From: Phycisphaerae bacterium | Lineage (GTDB): Bacteria; Planctomycetota; Phycisphaerae; JAJVII01 | DNA: 64,000 nucleotides | Direction of reading: 5' to 3' | Assembly: GCA_022072085.1 (NCBI GenBank) | Contig: JAJVII010000001.1 | Coordinates: 1-64,000, forward strand | Shown here: positions 61,533-64,000 of the stretch, piece after piece | Position numbering within the stretch: the first letter of the stretch is position 1 | How the letters are laid out: each line of letters starts with the position of its first letter | Position numbers and translations under genes: made by a program | Notes under the pieces: generated by a model | Seen by the model: only the letters and a program-made list of their open reading frames with translations | Databases searched by the model: none | Told to the model about the DNA's origin: nothing

Positions 61533-62576
61533 ATGAGCAACGCCAGGAACGTCGTCATTGTCGGCGCGACCGGCGCCGTCGGTCAGCAGTTCATCAGCAT
61601 CCTCGAACAGCGGAATTTCCCCACGAAGCGCGTCCGCTTCCTGGCGTCCGCCCGTTCGGTCGGCAAGAAAGTGACGTTCCGCGGCAAGCAGTATCCCGTC
61701 GAGGAACTGACGGAGAAGAGCTTCGACGGTGACCAGATCGGCCTGTTCAGCGCCGGCGGGTCGATCAGCAAGCAGTTCGCCCCCATCGCCGCCAAGGCCG
61801 GCTGCCTGGTCATCGACAACTCGTCGGCGTTCCGCATGGAGCGCGACGTGCCGCTGGTCGTGCCGGAGGTCAACGGCGAGGAAGTGACCAACGCCCCGCG
61901 CAACATCATCGCCAACCCCAACTGCTCGACGATCCAGATGGTCGTCGCCCTCAAGCCGCTGCACGACGCCGCCCGCATCCGCCGGATCGTGGTGACCACG
62001 CTCCAGTCAGTCAGCGGCGCCGGGGCCCGAGCCATCGAGGAGCTGCGCGTCCAGACCCGCGACGTGCTGGACGGCAAGGGCCGCGACCAGCTCGACCGCT
62101 CGATCTTCAAGCACCCGATCGCGTTCAACGCGATGCCGCAGATCCCCTCCAAGGCCGACTTCAACGAGGCCGGCTACACCAGCGAGGAGATGAAGCTGCT
62201 GAACGAGACCCGTAAGATCATGGGCGACCCCTCCATCAACGTCACCATGACATGCGTGCGCGTGCCGGTCTTCTTCGCCCACAGCGAGGCCGTCAACATC
62301 GAAACCGAGAAGAAGCTGTCGGCCGCCCAGGCCCGGGCGATCCTCTCCAGGGCGCCCGGCGTGCAGGTCGTGGACGACCCGATGGCCATGAAGTATCCGC
62401 TGGCCATCGACGCCGGCGGGACCGACCCGGTCTTCGTCGGGCGCATCCGCGAGGACCAGTCGATCCCCAACGGACTGAACCTCTGGGTGGTCGCGGACAA
62501 CCTCCGCAAGGGCGCAGCCCTGAACGCGATCCAGATCGCCGAGGAAGTCCTCCGCCGCGAGCCGGCAAAGGTCTGA
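61533..62576 (+). CDS. asd: Aspartate-semialdehyde dehydrogenase
   Basis: 347 residues. NADP loop VGATGAVGQQF (10-20), catalytic Cys131 in NPNCSTIQMV, SVSGAGARAIEEL, and the acid/base His in CVRVPVFFAHSEAVNIETE. It reduces aspartyl phosphate to the semialdehyde, feeding lysine/diaminopimelate, threonine and methionine. The preceding bases (CGGAGTTTCGGTC) give GGAG 9 bases from the ATG. truA lies downstream beyond a repeat element. Confidence 0.97.
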   Translation: MSNARNVVIVGATGAVGQQFISILEQRNFPTKRVRFLASARSVGKKVTFRGKQYPVEELTEKSFDGDQIGLFSAGGSISKQFAPIAAKAGCLVIDNSSAFRMERDVPLVVPEVNGEEVTNAPRNIIANPNCSTIQMVVALKPLHDAARIRRIVVTTLQSVSGAGARAIEELRVQTRDVLDGKGRDQLDRSIFKHPIAFNAMPQIPSKADFNEAGYTSEEMKLLNETRKIMGDPSINVTMTCVRVPVFFAHSEAVNIETEKKLSAAQARAILSRAPGVQVVDDPMAMKYPLAIDAGGTDPVFVGRIREDQSIPNGLNLWVVADNLRKGAALNAIQIAEEVLRREPAKV

Positions 62577-62580
62577 TCGA

Positions 62581-62712
62581 GGAAGTTGAACCGCAAAGAC
62601 GCGAAGGACGCAAAGGAAGAAAACGTTCCGGATTTCCCCTTGTCTTTATCCCTCTTCCAATCGTCCTTTATTCCTCTTTGCGCCCTCTGCGTCTTTGCGG
62701 TGAGTTCCTTTT
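62581..62712. repeat. Dispersed inverted-repeat element, CGCAAAG family
   Basis: Left arm GAACCGCAAAGACGCGAAGG with CGCAAAGG; right arm CTCTTTGCGCCCTCTGCGTC with TTTGCGGTGAG. It fills the asd-truA gap almost completely, so truA has only a weak ribosome binding site of its own. Confidence 0.85.
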
Positions 62713-62731
62713 CTTCTTCTCCGGACCGGCG

Positions 62732-63511
62732 ATGAAGCTCAAGCTGACCATCGCATATTTCGGACAGCGTTACCACGGCTGGCAGCACCAGCCCGGCCTG
62801 CCGACGGTCCAGGGATGCCTCCAGGATGTCGCCCGTCGCGTGCTGCGCGAGCCGGTCGAGGTCATCGGGGCCTCGCGGACCGACGCCGGCGTGCACGCCG
62901 AGGGCCAGGTCGCCCACGTCCAGGTGGCCGACCTGCACATCCCGCCGCATCGTGTCGCCGAGGCGTTGACCGCCCGGTTGCCGAGCGACATCGACGTCCG
63001 CCGCGCCGACGTGATGGACGAGGCCTTCCACGCCCGGCTGAACGCCTGCTGGAAATGGTATCGCTACCGCGTCCACAACGCCGACAGCCGCCCCGTCGGC
63101 GACTGGGGCCGCTCGTGGCATTACTGGCGTAAGGTGGACGACGGCCGCCTGCGGGCGGCGGCGGCCCGGTTCGTCGGCACACGCGACTTCGCGGCCCTCC
63201 AGGCCCGCTCCTCACAGCCGCGCGAAAGCACCGTCCGCACCGTCCATCGCGTGGACGTCTATCGCCACTACGACGAACTGATCTTCGACGTCGTCGGAAA
63301 CGGCTTTCTCTACAAGATGGTCCGCAACATCGTCGGCGTGGTGCTGGAGGTCGGCCGCGGGAAGCGCGACCCGGACTGGATCGACGAAGCGCTGGCGGCC
63401 GGCGACGCGGCCCGCGACATCGGCGGCATGGTCACGGCCCCGGCACATGGGCTGACGCTGATGGAGATCCACTACGAGCCTTACGGGGCCCTGTCGCCAG
63501 TCGCTTATTGA
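62732..63511 (+). CDS. truA: tRNA pseudouridine synthase A
   Basis: 259 residues. LTIAYFGQRYHGWQHQPGLP, catalytic Asp51 in GASRTDAGVHAEGQVAHV, FHARLNACWKWYRYRV and GNGFLYKMVRNIVGVVLEVG are TruA blocks. It makes pseudouridine 38-40 in tRNA anticodon arms. The final Tyr codon and stop (TAT TGA, 63506-63511) lie inside the repeat element that starts at 63506, as also happens for the gene ending at 8540. Confidence 0.96.
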   Translation: MKLKLTIAYFGQRYHGWQHQPGLPTVQGCLQDVARRVLREPVEVIGASRTDAGVHAEGQVAHVQVADLHIPPHRVAEALTARLPSDIDVRRADVMDEAFHARLNACWKWYRYRVHNADSRPVGDWGRSWHYWRKVDDGRLRAAAARFVGTRDFAALQARSSQPRESTVRTVHRVDVYRHYDELIFDVVGNGFLYKMVRNIVGVVLEVGRGKRDPDWIDEALAAGDAARDIGGMVTAPAHGLTLMEIHYEPYGALSPVAY

Positions 63512-63668
63512 GACCTGCAAAAGAAATCTTTATTCACCACAGAGGACACCGAGATCACAGAGGAGGTTAGAAGCGTCAAGAAATGCCTGAAATAAGAATT
63601 TCTTGATACTCCCGACTCTGTGCTCTCTGTGTTCTCTGTGGTGAAGATTGCTTCTACAGGATTCAGTA
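63506..63668. repeat. Dispersed inverted-repeat element, CACAGAG family, copy 2
   Basis: Almost exact reverse complement of 8535-8698: two substitutions and one single-base length difference by eye. Ends TATTGAGACCTGCAAAAG and, from the other side, TACTGAATCCTGTAGAAG. Confidence 0.9.
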
Positions 63669-63739
63669 GCCTCGACCGTCAGGGAACGCAGACGCGCACA
63701 AGAGATGCGTCCATTCGCGGGGCGATTCCATCCACGAAC

Positions 63740-64000
63740 TCACTGTCCGTCGGAGCCCGGGCGGGGGCGGGCCTTTCGGGGGACTTCCTTCACGTCGCCG
63801 CTGATGCTGCGGACGATCGCGTCGAAGACGGCCAGCAGGTTGAGCAGTCCGGCGACCCCCGCGTAGACCACGCCGATGTCGTGGCTCTTTCCCCAGGACA
63901 TTCCCACGGTGCTGTTGGGGTCCCAGAGCGGCGTCCGGTTGATCCCCAGCACGAACAGGGCGTGTCCGCCGGCGCATATCTGGCCGAGGAACCAGTGCGT
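63740..64000 (-). CDS. C-terminal part of a membrane protein (5' end outside window)
   Basis: 86 codons and a stop are visible, open to the right edge. THWFLGQICAGGHALFVLGI and KSHDIGVVYAGVAGLLNLLA suggest membrane helices; the tail (SGDVKEVPRKARPRPGSDGQ) is basic and soluble. The pattern is reminiscent of planctomycete DUF6677-type membrane proteins, but too little is present to be sure. Confidence 0.6.
   Translation of the reverse strand, partial: THWFLGQICAGGHALFVLGINRTPLWDPNSTVGMSWGKSHDIGVVYAGVAGLLNLLAVFDAIVRSISGDVKEVPRKARPRPGSDGQ

Overview
The window is a high-GC, densely packed bacterial segment that looks like a planctomycete of the class Phycisphaerae. Grounds for this: an ECF sigma factor whose partner fuses an anti-sigma region to a DUF1559-like pseudopilin domain; many secreted beta-propeller, DUF4091, WbsX and ceramidase-like proteins; a DksA-like protein lacking most zinc ligands; and a recurring Pro-Thr-Thr-Gln-Pro motif at protein C-termini. 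The assignment is inference, since no rRNA gene is present. Fifty protein genes are annotated, two of them cut by the window ends. No tRNA, rRNA, CRISPR array or transposase was found.

Layout: 1-3.8 kb (minus) carries infB (partial), nusA and a sugar-type ABC ATPase. 4-9.8 kb has a secreted propeller, a lipoprotein, a WbsX-like protein and a Gfo/Idh/MocA oxidoreductase. 8.7-12.3 kb (minus) is a probable dksA-like/lspA/ribD/oxidoreductase transcription unit behind a near-consensus promoter. 12.6-19.6 kb (plus) has DUF362, TPR and PAP2 proteins, the sigma/anti-sigma pair and a transglutaminase. 19.7-23.2 kb is an error-prone DNA polymerase (dnaE2) with three in-frame palindromic insertions. 23.4-25.9 kb is a sigma-54 module: an activator, two -24/-12 promoters, a structured non-coding stretch and an 83-residue protein. 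26-31 kb holds secreted or carbohydrate-type enzymes. 31-36 kb is an iron/cobalamin-type ABC importer behind a mutarotase-like gene. 36-39 kb is a molybdate importer with ModA and ModB fused. 39-50 kb has LOG and DUF1802 proteins, a 1204-residue coiled-coil membrane protein and a MoxR-DUF58-transglutaminase cluster. 50-56 kb holds rdgB, rph and argBDF. 56-61 kb has an arylsulfotransferase-like/CysD-like/propeller operon, endonuclease V and a secreted protein. 61.5-64 kb has asd, truA and a truncated membrane-protein gene.

The most unusual feature is a set of short dispersed elements in several families. Each is a pair of inverted arms built from 7-10 bp near-tandem units. They fill many intergenic gaps, give two genes their last Tyr codon and stop, and interrupt dnaE2 three times without breaking the frame. 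Two copies (8535-8698 and 63506-63668) are almost identical and lie in opposite orientation, which suggests recent movement. The second notable find is the sigma-54 locus at 23.4-25.9 kb.
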